This document shows positions 33,859 to 42,243 of a DNA stretch of 64,000 nucleotides, one piece after another. The notes beneath the pieces were generated by a model that did no database searches, had not been told where the DNA came from, and saw only the letters and a list, made by a program, of their open reading frames with translations. The stretch covers positions 868,001 to 932,000 of the forward strand of contig NZ_CP150241.1 in assembly GCF_037975235.1 (NCBI RefSeq), written 5' to 3'. The translations under genes were made by a program, and so were the position numbers. The DNA comes from Paenibacillus sp. FSL R5-0341 (GTDB lineage Bacteria > Bacillota > Bacilli > Paenibacillales > Paenibacillaceae). Numbering within the stretch: the stretch's first letter is position 1; the number at the start of each line of letters is the position of its first letter.

Positions 33859-34614
33859 TTATTTCCTTGCAGTAATCATGAAGCGTGCCGAGTTAGTACG
33901 AATGCCCTTCTCGTCGTGATGATCATTCACAAACTGCTGGAATCGCTCAAAGTCAGTTTCTACCTTCCCAAAATCAGGAATGATGGGTGCATGGGTTAGG
34001 AGAAACATCAAATCTTCGGGTGTAGCATAATGCTCCACCACATTATATTCACGGGCCTGAATGTCCTGGAAACCTACTTTTTGAAGTTCATGCTTGTATC
34101 GTTCCATCAATGTGCCAGGTTGAATGCCAAGACTCTGTCCTCGGCCAAAAGCTTCTGAAATGTTGGATTTATCTTGTTCACTGACCTGCTGGGTTAGAAA
34201 TATCCCACCCTCATCAAGCACTCTGAAGACTTCTGAAGCAGAGAATCTGGAGTGTCTGGAGGATACCACATCAAAGAAGTAATTTGGAAAAGCCAGTTTC
34301 TCTGCGTCCATACGCAGAAAGCGTACATTGGGATGAGCTCCCGCAGCGAGAAGGTTATGCTGTGCAGTTTCAATCATTCCTTGAGCGAGATCGATCCCAA
34401 CCAATAACAAGGCTTCTTTGGCAATGGACAAGATAGCTTCTCCACCACCCGTCCCAATATCCAGCAACAGGTCGGACGAGCGCGTATGGCGAACAACTTC
34501 CTCATAGAAGTTCCATCCGATTTTTTCCGAGACAACATTCATGGAGCTGAAGTTCCAGCCATTCGTCCGGCCTACTCGTTCATAAAAGTCAGCGTAATCT
34601 ATTTTATTTTTCAT
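33859..34614 (-). CDS. class I SAM-dependent methyltransferase
   Basis: A 251-residue protein. SAM motif I is LLDIGTGGGEAILSIA (about residues 49-65), motif II is LLVGIDLAQGMIETAQ, and motif III (FRVLDEGGIFLTQQVSEQD) follows. This is the Methyltransf_11 type. The C-terminal part contains HYATPEDLMFLLTHAP, which resembles the small-molecule methyltransferases named for rebeccamycin or ubiquinone-like substrates, but the substrate is undefined. The start is ATG behind GGAGG. It is the first gene of a probable two-gene unit with the SRPBCC protein. Confidence 0.8.
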   Translation of the reverse strand: MKNKIDYADFYERVGRTNGWNFSSMNVVSEKIGWNFYEEVVRHTRSSDLLLDIGTGGGEAILSIAKEALLLVGIDLAQGMIETAQHNLLAAGAHPNVRFLRMDAEKLAFPNYFFDVVSSRHSRFSASEVFRVLDEGGIFLTQQVSEQDKSNISEAFGRGQSLGIQPGTLMERYKHELQKVGFQDIQAREYNVVEHYATPEDLMFLLTHAPIIPDFGKVETDFERFQQFVNDHHDEKGIRTNSARFMITARK

Positions 34615-34825
34615 TTGTATGTTCCTCCAATGTGAGTTTGTTTGAATAGGACAAGAGAGTTGTGCGAAATCGTTCTATTGTAAGTGGTCGAATCGGATCA
34701 AATGGACAGACGTGTCCCTTGATAACTGGTACGCGTTTTGACCCAGCCCGACGTCTATTTACTTCGAACCATTCGGAGCAACATCCATGTCACCTCACAA
34801 GTTGGAATGTCTCCATTATATTCAA

Positions 34826-34854
34826 TTGACAGCGTATACGCGAGGTGTTATTTT
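34826..34854 (+). promoter_or_regulatory. promoter of the VOC-family gene
   Basis: TTGACA (34826-34831), 17-bp spacer, TATTTT (34849-34854), 35 nt before the start. The rest of the 34615-34889 gap shows nothing else. Confidence 0.6.
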
Positions 34855-34889
34855 GAGGTGGAATCTATTCTATGAGTTCGAGGTGATCC

Positions 34890-35309
34890 ATGGTGGCTAT
34901 TCGTGCTAAGCAGATTTTTGTCAATTTACCAGTCCAAGATTTGAAGAAATCCGTTGAATTCTTTACCAAAGTAGGGTTTGAGTTTGACGCCAATTTTACG
35001 GACGAGTCCGCTACTTGTATGATCATCGGAGAAAATATTTACGCCATGCTTCTGGTGGAGGAACGGTTCCAATCCTTCATCTCGAAAAAAATCTCCAATG
35101 CTGCCGATACAACCGAAGTCATCGTTGCACTGTCTGTAGATAGTCGTGAACAGGTGGATGTGATTGTACAAGCTGCCCTCGATGCAGGAGGGAAACCATC
35201 CAACGAACCACAGGATCATGGATTCATGTATGGATGGAGTTTTCAAGATCTTGATGATCACCTGTGGGAAGTTTCCTATATGGATCTAAGTGCTTTTCCT
35301 TCGGAGTGA
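34890..35309 (+). CDS. VOC-family (glyoxalase/bleomycin-resistance fold) protein
   Basis: A 139-residue small cytoplasmic protein with the vicinal-oxygen-chelate fold: FVNLPVQDLKKSVEFFTKVGF, the second strand GENIYAMLLVEERF and the closing FQDLDDHLWEVSYMD with the C-terminal Glu ligand. These proteins bind metals or small ligands, and functions range from isomerases to drug binding. No substrate can be assigned. The start is ATG behind GAGGTGAT. It is monocistronic, with its own promoter and terminator. Confidence 0.85.
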   Translation: MVAIRAKQIFVNLPVQDLKKSVEFFTKVGFEFDANFTDESATCMIIGENIYAMLLVEERFQSFISKKISNAADTTEVIVALSVDSREQVDVIVQAALDAGGKPSNEPQDHGFMYGWSFQDLDDHLWEVSYMDLSAFPSE

Positions 35310-35329
35310 CAAAATGAAAATAACTAGAG

Positions 35330-35360
35330 CCTTCCTATATTAAAGTAGGAAGGTTTTTTT
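35330..35360 (+). terminator. intrinsic terminator
   Basis: CCTTCCTA-TATTAAAG-TAGGAAGG followed by TTTTTTT. Confidence 0.85.
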
Positions 35361-35530
35361 GCATCCAGTATGACTCGTTCAAACGTGATATCTATAGAAC
35401 ATATGGTGTATTTTACCTTTTTGCTATATGATAAATGTCGATTCACGTTGGCGATTTGAATCGAAGCATGCAACATGCTGAAGTATCAGAGAGTAAAGGT
35501 TACATATGTTTTTTAGATGGAGGGATCAGG

Positions 35531-36715
35531 GTGTATTGTCACGTATGTGGGACGAAAAACAGCCCGGGGGATAACACGTGCAGAAAGTGTAGCACCAAAT
35601 TGAAAGAAACAGCACCAGCCGAATCACTATCCCGGCAACAACAACCTGCACCAAGGCAAGAAAGTGCCAATCAAGGTCGTACATTTAGCTGGATCATTCC
35701 CCTGCTATTGGCAGCGGTAATGGGTGCTCTGTTGACGTACTATTATAATCAGGAGAGCGGTATAAACGCAGAGGTAAAAGCGCTGCATCTGCAAGCAGAA
35801 CAAGCTGCACTGGACGGAAAATACAAAGAGGCTTTGCAACTCCTGGATACGGCTCTCGCGAAACGTCCGAATGTAGATGCGCTTATACAGGATCGCCAAA
35901 TCACGGCAAAAGCGTTCAATCTGATGAATCAGTTGAACGAGGCTTCCACAAGTCTGAAAACAGGAAAATTGTCCGCAGGAGACAAAACTATTCAGGCTGT
36001 ATCCAAAGCGTTGAGAGAACGAGAGGAGCCGGTTTTTGCCAAAGTCCGTGCCGCGTTAAGTAACAGAAAGGTCACGCTGGCTGTACTGAAGGTGAAAAAG
36101 GAGATTGATACTTTGACAACGGTTGAGGGTCTGGCAGAGAAACTCAAAACAGTATCAAACTTGAATGGCAAGGAAGCCGAAGCAGTAGAGAAGCAGATTG
36201 TAGATAAACTGACCGGGATTAGCTATAAACAGGCTGAGCAGCAAGTGAAGAAAAAGAATTTTACAGCGGCACTGCAAACCGTTGATCAAGGGCTGTCTTA
36301 TGCTCCAGAGGAAGTTAAACTGACAACGTATCGAGAAGAGATATTGCGTGAGAAGAAGGCATTTGAGAAAGCAGAAGAAGAACGTATCCTGTTAGCGGAA
36401 CAACAAGCAGCTGAGGAAGAATTGAGAAATCGCACAGGAGCAGTAAGTGTTGTAGAGCTGACAGCGGAACTGGATATTTATGGTGATCTACATATTAGTG
36501 GGATGGTAACTAACAAGGGTACGCGCCCGATCTGGTCAATTGCACTGATAATCAATATTAATAGCACGGATGGTGATTATATTGGTGAGACAGATGCATA
36601 TGTGTATCCAGTCACATTGGGTACTGGAGAGCAGGGTTATTTTGAAACCTATTATTATGGTGTGTACGAAGCAGCAGACGTATCTGTTTCGAGTGCAACA
36701 TGGTATCTGGAGTAG
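35531..36715 (+). CDS. membrane protein with zinc ribbon, coiled-coil and FxLYD-like domain
   Basis: 394 residues from GTG at 35531, which follows GGAGG by about 9 nt; the in-frame ATG at 35435 adds residues unlike the family. The N-terminus is a zinc ribbon (CHVCGTKNSPGDNTCRKC, residues 3-20). A membrane helix (about 56-76) follows, then a helical TPR-like and coiled-coil region (about 85-305, with LDGKYKEALQLLDTALAKRP and FTAALQTVDQGLSYAPEE). The C-terminal beta domain (about 315-394) resembles FxLYD (VSVVELTAELDIYGDLHISG). The beta domain is probably outside the cell. It sits 11 nt ahead of an HtrA-like protease and is probably its partner or sensor. Confidence 0.7.
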   Translation: MYCHVCGTKNSPGDNTCRKCSTKLKETAPAESLSRQQQPAPRQESANQGRTFSWIIPLLLAAVMGALLTYYYNQESGINAEVKALHLQAEQAALDGKYKEALQLLDTALAKRPNVDALIQDRQITAKAFNLMNQLNEASTSLKTGKLSAGDKTIQAVSKALREREEPVFAKVRAALSNRKVTLAVLKVKKEIDTLTTVEGLAEKLKTVSNLNGKEAEAVEKQIVDKLTGISYKQAEQQVKKKNFTAALQTVDQGLSYAPEEVKLTTYREEILREKKAFEKAEEERILLAEQQAAEEELRNRTGAVSVVELTAELDIYGDLHISGMVTNKGTRPIWSIALIININSTDGDYIGETDAYVYPVTLGTGEQGYFETYYYGVYEAADVSVSSATWYLE

Positions 36716-36726
36716 GGGGAGTTAGA

Positions 36727-37875
36727 ATGTCCAAAAGAACTTGGAGTACAATCCTATCCAGTGCAATCATTATCGGGGCTGGGGCAGGAGGCGTGTTATG
36801 GATACATCAGCACTCGGCTGATGAATTGGAGGTTGGTCCCAGATTGGCTGTCGTCACTGCAAAGGAGGTTGAAACCCCTCAAGAGAAGTCTGCCTCCAAG
36901 ACAATCGTGAAGAAAACGCGTAAACAGATCATTGAAGAGAGTCAGAAAAAAGTGGTTACGATTGAGAGTAGCAGTGGATTGGGTTCCGGTTTTCTATACA
37001 ATGAACAGGGAGATGTTGTGACTAACGCGCATGTCGTGGAGGGATCAAAGGAAGTGACCATCCGTACGTTGAATCATGAGGAATATAAAGGTACAGTTAT
37101 CGGGATCGGGGAAGAAACGGATGTTGCTGTGATCAGAGTACCTGATTTGAAAGAAGTACAGCCGTTGCCCATTGCGAAGTCCAAAGCGGAAGTTGGAGAT
37201 GAGATTCTGGCGCTTGGCAGCCCGTTAGGCTTCGAAAACACAGTAACAACGGGAATCATTAGCGGTGTCGAACGCAGTTTTGAGATTGCACCGTACATTT
37301 ATACGAATATGTACCAAATCTCCGCACCTATCACTAACGGTAATAGCGGTGGCCCACTGATCAATGCAGAGACGGGCGAGGTGCTTGGTATTAATTCAAC
37401 TGGGGTAAAACAGGAAGCCGGACTGGGATTTAGTATCCCGATCACTAGTGTGTTGAAGCAGGTGCAGGCATGGTCCAATACTTCGTCTATCACAAAAGCT
37501 GTCCAAATGGTAGGTGAAGGTACTTCGAGGCTATCTGCTTCTTCTATTGAAGCCGAGGCATTGGTTACTGATTTCTATAGCTATCTGAACTTGAGTGACT
37601 ATGTCGAATCCTATGCATTACTCGGAAGTGACTGGCAAAGCGGCACAACTTATGCCAAATTCCGTGAGGGGTATCTTAACACCGATTATGTAGTTATCGG
37701 GGAGGTCTCGTCGTCGGACAAGGGGAATGATGAGATAGAAGTCACCGCCGTCATTACAGCGGATGAACGCAGGGATGGCGAATATGTAACGGCGAAATAT
37801 AAGGTTACGTATCAGGTTGGTTACGAGAATGGTCAACTGAAAATATTACATGGTCAAGGTAAAAAGATGAAATGA
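36727..37875 (+). CDS. membrane-anchored HtrA/DegP-like serine protease without PDZ domain
   Basis: 382 residues. An N-terminal membrane anchor (about 8-28) precedes a trypsin-fold S1C protease domain (about 75-260). The triad is clear: His102 in TNAHVV, Asp132 in TDVAVI, Ser207 in GNSGGPL. The C-terminal domain (about 280-382) is not a PDZ domain; it looks like an NTF2/SnoaL-like or DUF4878-type sheet with repeated DYVESYALLGSDWQSG and EVTAVITADERRDGEY segments. It probably cleaves exported or envelope proteins. The start follows GGGGGAG. It is co-transcribed with the zinc-ribbon gene. Confidence 0.85.
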   Translation: MSKRTWSTILSSAIIIGAGAGGVLWIHQHSADELEVGPRLAVVTAKEVETPQEKSASKTIVKKTRKQIIEESQKKVVTIESSSGLGSGFLYNEQGDVVTNAHVVEGSKEVTIRTLNHEEYKGTVIGIGEETDVAVIRVPDLKEVQPLPIAKSKAEVGDEILALGSPLGFENTVTTGIISGVERSFEIAPYIYTNMYQISAPITNGNSGGPLINAETGEVLGINSTGVKQEAGLGFSIPITSVLKQVQAWSNTSSITKAVQMVGEGTSRLSASSIEAEALVTDFYSYLNLSDYVESYALLGSDWQSGTTYAKFREGYLNTDYVVIGEVSSSDKGNDEIEVTAVITADERRDGEYVTAKYKVTYQVGYENGQLKILHGQGKKMK

Positions 37876-37881
37876 ATCAGG

Positions 37882-37918
37882 TAAGGAGAGTTGGCATAAT
37901 TGCCGATTCTCCTTTTTC
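37882..37918 (+). terminator. intrinsic terminator
   Basis: GGAGA.TTGGCA-TAAT-TGCCGA.TCTCC followed by TTTTT. It ends the protease operon just before the TetR promoter. Confidence 0.75.
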
Positions 37919-37919
37919 A

Positions 37920-37963
37920 TTGCTTATATTCAATGCATCTGTTAAAATACAGAACGAATGTTC
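37920..37963 (+). promoter_or_regulatory. promoter and palindromic operator of the TetR/MFS pair
   Basis: TTGCTT (37920-37925), 17-bp spacer, TAAAAT (37943-37948). The palindrome GAACGAATGTTC (37952-37963) covers the expected start of transcription, fitting autorepression by the TetR protein. Confidence 0.6.
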
Positions 37964-37989
37964 AGTATGCATGGGACGGAGTGGAACGA

Positions 37990-38595
37990 ATGAATATGAA
38001 TAAAAAACAACTTCAAACCGAGCAGACCAAGAAGAAACTTGCGGATGCTTCCAAAGCCCTTTTTGTACAAAAAGGCTATAAAGCAACGTCCATTGAGGAT
38101 ATTGTAGCTGCGACGGGCAGCAGTAAGGGCAATATATATTACCATTTTAAAAGCAAAGAAGGCCTGTTCCTTTATCTAATCGATGAGTGGGATCGGGAGT
38201 GGGAAGCGAGTTGGGCAGCTAAAGAACATCTCTACCGCACCTCCACGGAGAAGATTTACGGCTTGGCGGAACAATTGATATTGGATGATATGAATCACCC
38301 GCTGACCAAAGCAGCCGATGAGTTCTTCACTGGGGAGAAGAAAGAAAATGATATCGAGGAGCGTATCTCCTTGATGTTTGAGCGGCATCTTCAATTTAAC
38401 AAACAAATGATCGAACAAGGCATTGAGAGCGGTGAGTTCAAAGCAGACAATGTAGATAATCTTGCGCTCATATTGGAAAGTACCATTATTGGTCTTAGCC
38501 AGATGTCACGGGGCATGGAATCCGATCAGGCTCTCGCTCTATATCGCCAGGCCGCTAGTGTATTCTTGCACGGGATTGCAAAAGATAAAGATTAA
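37990..38595 (+). CDS. TetR-family transcriptional regulator
   Basis: A 201-residue repressor. The N-terminal helix-turn-helix (ALFVQKGYKATSIEDIVAATGSSKGNIYYHF) is typical, and the C-terminal region (about 70-195) is the ligand/dimer domain with DDMNHPLTKAADEFF. The ligand is unknown. The start at 37990 follows GGAG at some distance; a second Met two codons later is possible. It lies 33 nt ahead of a drug-efflux-type MFS gene, so it probably represses an efflux operon. Confidence 0.85.
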   Translation: MNMNKKQLQTEQTKKKLADASKALFVQKGYKATSIEDIVAATGSSKGNIYYHFKSKEGLFLYLIDEWDREWEASWAAKEHLYRTSTEKIYGLAEQLILDDMNHPLTKAADEFFTGEKKENDIEERISLMFERHLQFNKQMIEQGIESGEFKADNVDNLALILESTIIGLSQMSRGMESDQALALYRQAASVFLHGIAKDKD

Positions 38596-38627
38596 GCAAC
38601 ATTTTGACAACTACGGAGGATGGAATC

Positions 38628-39848
38628 ATGGCATTACTAACACGGAACAGGGGCGCACTGCTGCTGTTAATGTTTAATATTTTTCTCGTTTTTACGGGTA
38701 TTGGTCTGGTTGTACCGATCATGCCTGCGTATATGGATCTGTTGCATATCACCGGATTCACGGTTGGATTGCTGGTAGCGGCATTCTCCTTCACTCAATT
38801 TCTTTTCTCCCCGCTTGCGGGTCGATGGTCGGATACGTGGGGACGTAAGAAAATTATCGTTGGCGGCATGCTGATTTTTGCCGTATCCGAGTTTATGTTC
38901 GGTGCGGTCAACGCACCAGTGCTGCTCTTCGCAGCCCGGATGCTGGGTGGTATTGGAGCGGCGATGATCTTCCCGGCAGTTATGGCCTACACCGCGGATA
39001 TTACGACAGAGGAAGAACGCGGTAAAGGTATGGGTTTGATTAATGCAGCCATTACAACCGGGTTCATCATCGGTCCGGGAATTGGTGGATACATTGCGGA
39101 CTTTGGCATTCGAATACCGTTCTACGCTGCAGGAGTTGCTGGTTTGCTGGCAGCGATCATTACCTTGATTATTTTGCCGGAATCCGCACGAAGCACAGGA
39201 GAGCAGAGTAAACCTGTCCCTGGCTTAGTGAAGGTCAAAGCTCCGGGTATGGTATCCCAATTGCTAAATTCGTACCGTGAACCCTACTTTTTCAGCTTGA
39301 TCATCGTGTTTGTTATGGCATTTGGTTTGGCGAACTATGAGACGGTATTTTCATTGTTTGTGGATCACAAGTTTGGTTTCACGACAAAAGACATTGCATT
39401 CATTATTACATTTGGTTCCATTGCGGGTGCGGTTGTGCAAGTATCCCTGATCGGTTGGTTGCTCAACCGGTTTGGTGAAAAGATGGTCATTTCGGTCTGT
39501 CTGTTGTTTGTAGCGGTATTTGTACTGTTAACCTTGTTCGTGCATACGTACTGGCTCATTCTTGTGGTAACGTTTATCGTCTTTCTGGGTATGGACATTT
39601 TGCGTCCGGCAATCAGTACACAGATGTCCAAATTGGCCCAAGAACAACAGGGCTTTGTGGCCGGACTGAACTCGGCGTATACCAGTTTGGGGAATATCGC
39701 AGGTCCGATCGTAGCTGGAGCACTGTTCGATGTGAATATTAACTATCCTTACGTTTCAGCAGCAGCTGTTTTGGCGATCTGTTTCCTGTTATCTCTGCGG
39801 GTACTCAGAGGGGTCAAAACGGTGAAACAACCGAAGGCTGAAATGTAA
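38628..39848 (+). CDS. MFS multidrug efflux transporter (DHA1 type)
   Basis: A 406-residue membrane protein with 12 predicted spans. Motif A is GRWSDTWGRKK (about residues 65-75), and motif C lies in the fifth span (GLINAAITTGFIIGPGIGGY), typical of drug/proton antiporters of the Bmr/NorA/TetA(L)-like group. The substrate is unknown. The start at 38628 follows GGAGG by 8 nt. Cotranscription with the upstream TetR gene is likely. Confidence 0.85.
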   Translation: MALLTRNRGALLLLMFNIFLVFTGIGLVVPIMPAYMDLLHITGFTVGLLVAAFSFTQFLFSPLAGRWSDTWGRKKIIVGGMLIFAVSEFMFGAVNAPVLLFAARMLGGIGAAMIFPAVMAYTADITTEEERGKGMGLINAAITTGFIIGPGIGGYIADFGIRIPFYAAGVAGLLAAIITLIILPESARSTGEQSKPVPGLVKVKAPGMVSQLLNSYREPYFFSLIIVFVMAFGLANYETVFSLFVDHKFGFTTKDIAFIITFGSIAGAVVQVSLIGWLLNRFGEKMVISVCLLFVAVFVLLTLFVHTYWLILVVTFIVFLGMDILRPAISTQMSKLAQEQQGFVAGLNSAYTSLGNIAGPIVAGALFDVNINYPYVSAAAVLAICFLLSLRVLRGVKTVKQPKAEM

Positions 39849-39985
39849 TTGTGCGGAAAAGACGTAGGAGCATCGATTTTTGGTATAATAAGAATTGCTG
39901 GAAGTGAATTAGATGGGCTGGGTTGCATAATAAGTTACCGAGGACGGTCATTTTTAAGCATATACAGGATTATTGGAGTGATAAC

Positions 39986-40153
39986 ATGAGCAAAGCAAAA
40001 GGAAAAGGCGGCACCGGCCGTGGTACTGGCAAAAAAGGCTGGAACCGTTGGCAAGCAGCTGCTAACCGGGCGAAAAGTACCCCGAAGCCTTATAAAAGTA
40101 AAGGTACGAAGAAGAAGGACGATACCGAAACTTCAAGTGGCAAGCCCGAGTAA
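39986..40153 (+). CDS. small highly basic protein of unknown function
   Basis: 55 residues, about a third of them Lys or Arg, with runs such as KGKGGTGRGTGKKGWNRWQA and a Ser/Thr/Asp tail. There is no signal peptide and it is probably disordered apart from one short amphipathic helix around WNRWQAAANRAK. It could bind nucleic acid or a ribosomal partner, but this is only from composition. The start at 39986 follows TTGGAGTG; TATAAT at 39884 may be part of its promoter. Confidence 0.6.
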   Translation: MSKAKGKGGTGRGTGKKGWNRWQAAANRAKSTPKPYKSKGTKKKDDTETSSGKPE

Positions 40154-40233
40154 GTGTGGCTTGACGATGCCAGAGGAGAGAGCTGCCTGACTATCGGGTG
40201 GGTCTCTTTTTGTTTGAAAAGATAAAAATTAAA

Positions 40234-40263
40234 TTGACAGTATTGTAGATATGGTAATAATAT
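40234..40263 (+). promoter_or_regulatory. promoter of the MarR gene
   Basis: TTGACA (40234-40239), 18-bp spacer, TAATAT (40258-40263), in an AT-rich stretch where the local base composition drops. Confidence 0.5.
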
Positions 40264-40317
40264 AGAGCTTACGCAAATTAGATGGTAGTGCTACTATTTA
40301 GAGAAAGGAGCATCAGC

Positions 40318-40749
40318 ATGCCTGTTAATATGGATGAAAATCCACTCGGATTGATTTTGTCACGGACGTATCTGGCATACAAAAAAACAACAACCAGAAA
40401 TCTGAGTGAACAGGATATTACTCCGGAACAATTTGCCGTTCTGAATGAATTGAGTAAGGCGGGAAGTCATATATCGCAGAAGAAGCTGGCTGAATTAACC
40501 GTTCGGGACCAGACAACTGTAGGCAAAATTATAGACAAGTTAATTCGCAAAGGTCTGGTGACGAGAGAAGAAGATCCACAGGACCGCAGAGCGGTATTGC
40601 TTTGTTTGACGGCGGAAGGATTGGAAATGAATAATGTCCTGACACCAAAGGCTAAACAGCAAGAGCAAGAGGCACTTGTCCAATGCTCCCCTGAAGAGCT
40701 TGAAACATTCATAAATGTTATGAATCGCATCTATGAGAAGATGAAATAA
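40318..40749 (+). CDS. MarR-family transcriptional regulator
   Basis: A 143-residue winged-helix regulator: ITPEQFAVLNELSKAGSHISQ then KKLAELTVRDQTTVGKIIDKL, followed by wing EDPQDRRAVLL. The family commonly controls export genes and responds to phenolic or antibiotic ligands. The start is behind GAAAGGAG. It stands ahead of the YhgE-like exporter (40830) with an imperfect palindrome in between, so that gene is a probable target. Confidence 0.85.
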   Translation: MPVNMDENPLGLILSRTYLAYKKTTTRNLSEQDITPEQFAVLNELSKAGSHISQKKLAELTVRDQTTVGKIIDKLIRKGLVTREEDPQDRRAVLLCLTAEGLEMNNVLTPKAKQQEQEALVQCSPEELETFINVMNRIYEKMK

Positions 40750-40768
40750 ATTTTTTTGGTCTAATATG

Positions 40769-40793
40769 TGCACATGCATATATATGTAGTGCA
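40769..40793 (+). promoter_or_regulatory. candidate MarR operator
   Basis: An imperfect 25-bp palindrome, TGCACATGCATA-TATATGTAGTGCA, between the MarR gene and the YhgE-like gene, with outer arms TGCAC/GTGCA. Confidence 0.4.
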
Positions 40794-40829
40794 ATTATTT
40801 TAATTTTAACTAATAGGAGTCGTGAATGA

Positions 40830-41990
40830 ATGAAAAGCTTCAAAGAATTTCTAAAAGTACCACAGACAAAAATAGGATTGGTTTTTGCTTTGGTTGTTCC
40901 GTTGTTATTTGTTGTAATCTGGATGACGGGGTATCATCAGGCCACGGAGAGAGTAGATCAACTTCAAGTTGCTCTGGTGAACGAAGATGGGACACAGGGG
41001 ACAGAGGTGCAGAAGCAGATTGAAACGCTCGCGCCTTTCCATGTTAATGTACTGGATTCTGCCAAGGAAGCCGAGCAACAGATGAATGCAGGTAACTATG
41101 CAATGGTTATTGTTATTCCGGAAGGGTTCGCTGACCAGATTGGCGGCGGTGCAGACGCGAGCTTGTCCTTTTATATCAATCAGGGAAATGCCGATGTAGC
41201 CAAATCAATTGTGGAACATGCTGCGACCGGAATGACTGCACAAATGGGACAAGGGATTTTAGAATCCAAGGTTCAAGTGACACTTAATAACGATAGTATA
41301 AATAGCGAAGATTTAAGTGCAGCTATTGGACAAGCGATGGCGAAGATGAATGAAGGGCCTGTGAAGGCTGAAATTAATAAAACGAACAGCGTGAGTGATT
41401 TTGCAACATCGATGCTACCCATGATTCTGGGTTTTATCACCTACATTGCTTCGATGACTATGAACATTCAGTTCAATATCACGTCGAATATCATGAAGCG
41501 TAACCACTCCAAATGGGAAATCTTCTGGGGACGACAAATGCTGTTGTTGTGTATAGCAGTAATCGTTCCTCTAATTGTGGATACAGTAGCCCTTAAGTTC
41601 ACGGATGTTGCGAGCTCCTTCGGTGCGTTGTATCTGTATCATGTGTTGGTGAGTCTGGCTTGTATCTGTTTTACACAAATGAGTTTTGCCCTGTTTGGCA
41701 ATGCAGGTCCTCTATTTAATGTAGCGATGGTTCCGCTTCAGTTGATGACAGCAGGAAATATCATTCCAGCAGAGATGCTGGCGCCATTCTACCGCTATAT
41801 TGGAAACTTTCTGCCCGCCTCCAATGGGGTACAGGGATTTATGCGTTTGATCTATAGTGGAGAAGCTGTGGGTGGATTCATGATTCATCTTCTGTTGATC
41901 TCGGTGATAACGTGGGGAATTACGTTGCTGAGAGTTGGCATGCAAAAGAATAAGTCAGGCCAACCCGTTGCAGCAACTGTTACAACATAA
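40830..41990 (+). CDS. YhgE/Pip-like ABC-2-type membrane protein
   Basis: 386 residues. One N-terminal span (about 15-35) is followed by a large extracytoplasmic domain (about 36-190; QVALVNEDGTQGTEVQKQIE) and about five more spans to the end, as in the YhgE/Pip and ABC-2 permease families (DUF3533 type). It has no ATPase domain of its own, and partner ATPase genes lie only after a terminator. It likely exports a lipid or peptide-like substrate. The start is ATG with GGAG at a slightly long 11-nt distance. It ends at a very strong terminator (42015-42066). Confidence 0.75.
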   Translation: MKSFKEFLKVPQTKIGLVFALVVPLLFVVIWMTGYHQATERVDQLQVALVNEDGTQGTEVQKQIETLAPFHVNVLDSAKEAEQQMNAGNYAMVIVIPEGFADQIGGGADASLSFYINQGNADVAKSIVEHAATGMTAQMGQGILESKVQVTLNNDSINSEDLSAAIGQAMAKMNEGPVKAEINKTNSVSDFATSMLPMILGFITYIASMTMNIQFNITSNIMKRNHSKWEIFWGRQMLLLCIAVIVPLIVDTVALKFTDVASSFGALYLYHVLVSLACICFTQMSFALFGNAGPLFNVAMVPLQLMTAGNIIPAEMLAPFYRYIGNFLPASNGVQGFMRLIYSGEAVGGFMIHLLLISVITWGITLLRVGMQKNKSGQPVAATVTT

Positions 41991-42014
41991 ACATAATAAG
42001 AAAGGTCTAAGGTG

Positions 42015-42066
42015 TAACAACGGTTCTGTAGATACGAGATATCGTATCTACAGGACCGTTGTTTTA
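42015..42066 (+). terminator. very strong terminator
   Basis: AACAACGGT.CTGTAGATACGA pairs with TCGTATCTACAG.ACCGTTGTT, a stem of more than 20 bp followed by TTTT. The gap from here to 42243 shows nothing else clear. Confidence 0.85.
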
Positions 42067-42243
42067 GTTGTTGAACCTAATCAGCAGAGATACTGTATTA
42101 ACGGTTACGAAGCCGATATCTGTTTCAGAAAGTACAGTTATTACTTCATACGTGCCTGTTATGACATGAAAGTTTAAGTGATGAGATTGAGTGCTACACT
42201 AGGTTTACATAAAAGGCACAACAAATCTGGGAGGTAAACTTAT

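Noticed and set aside
41935..42177. An 80-codon + strand frame over the end of the YhgE-like gene
   Set aside because: It crosses the strong terminator and has no ribosome binding site.
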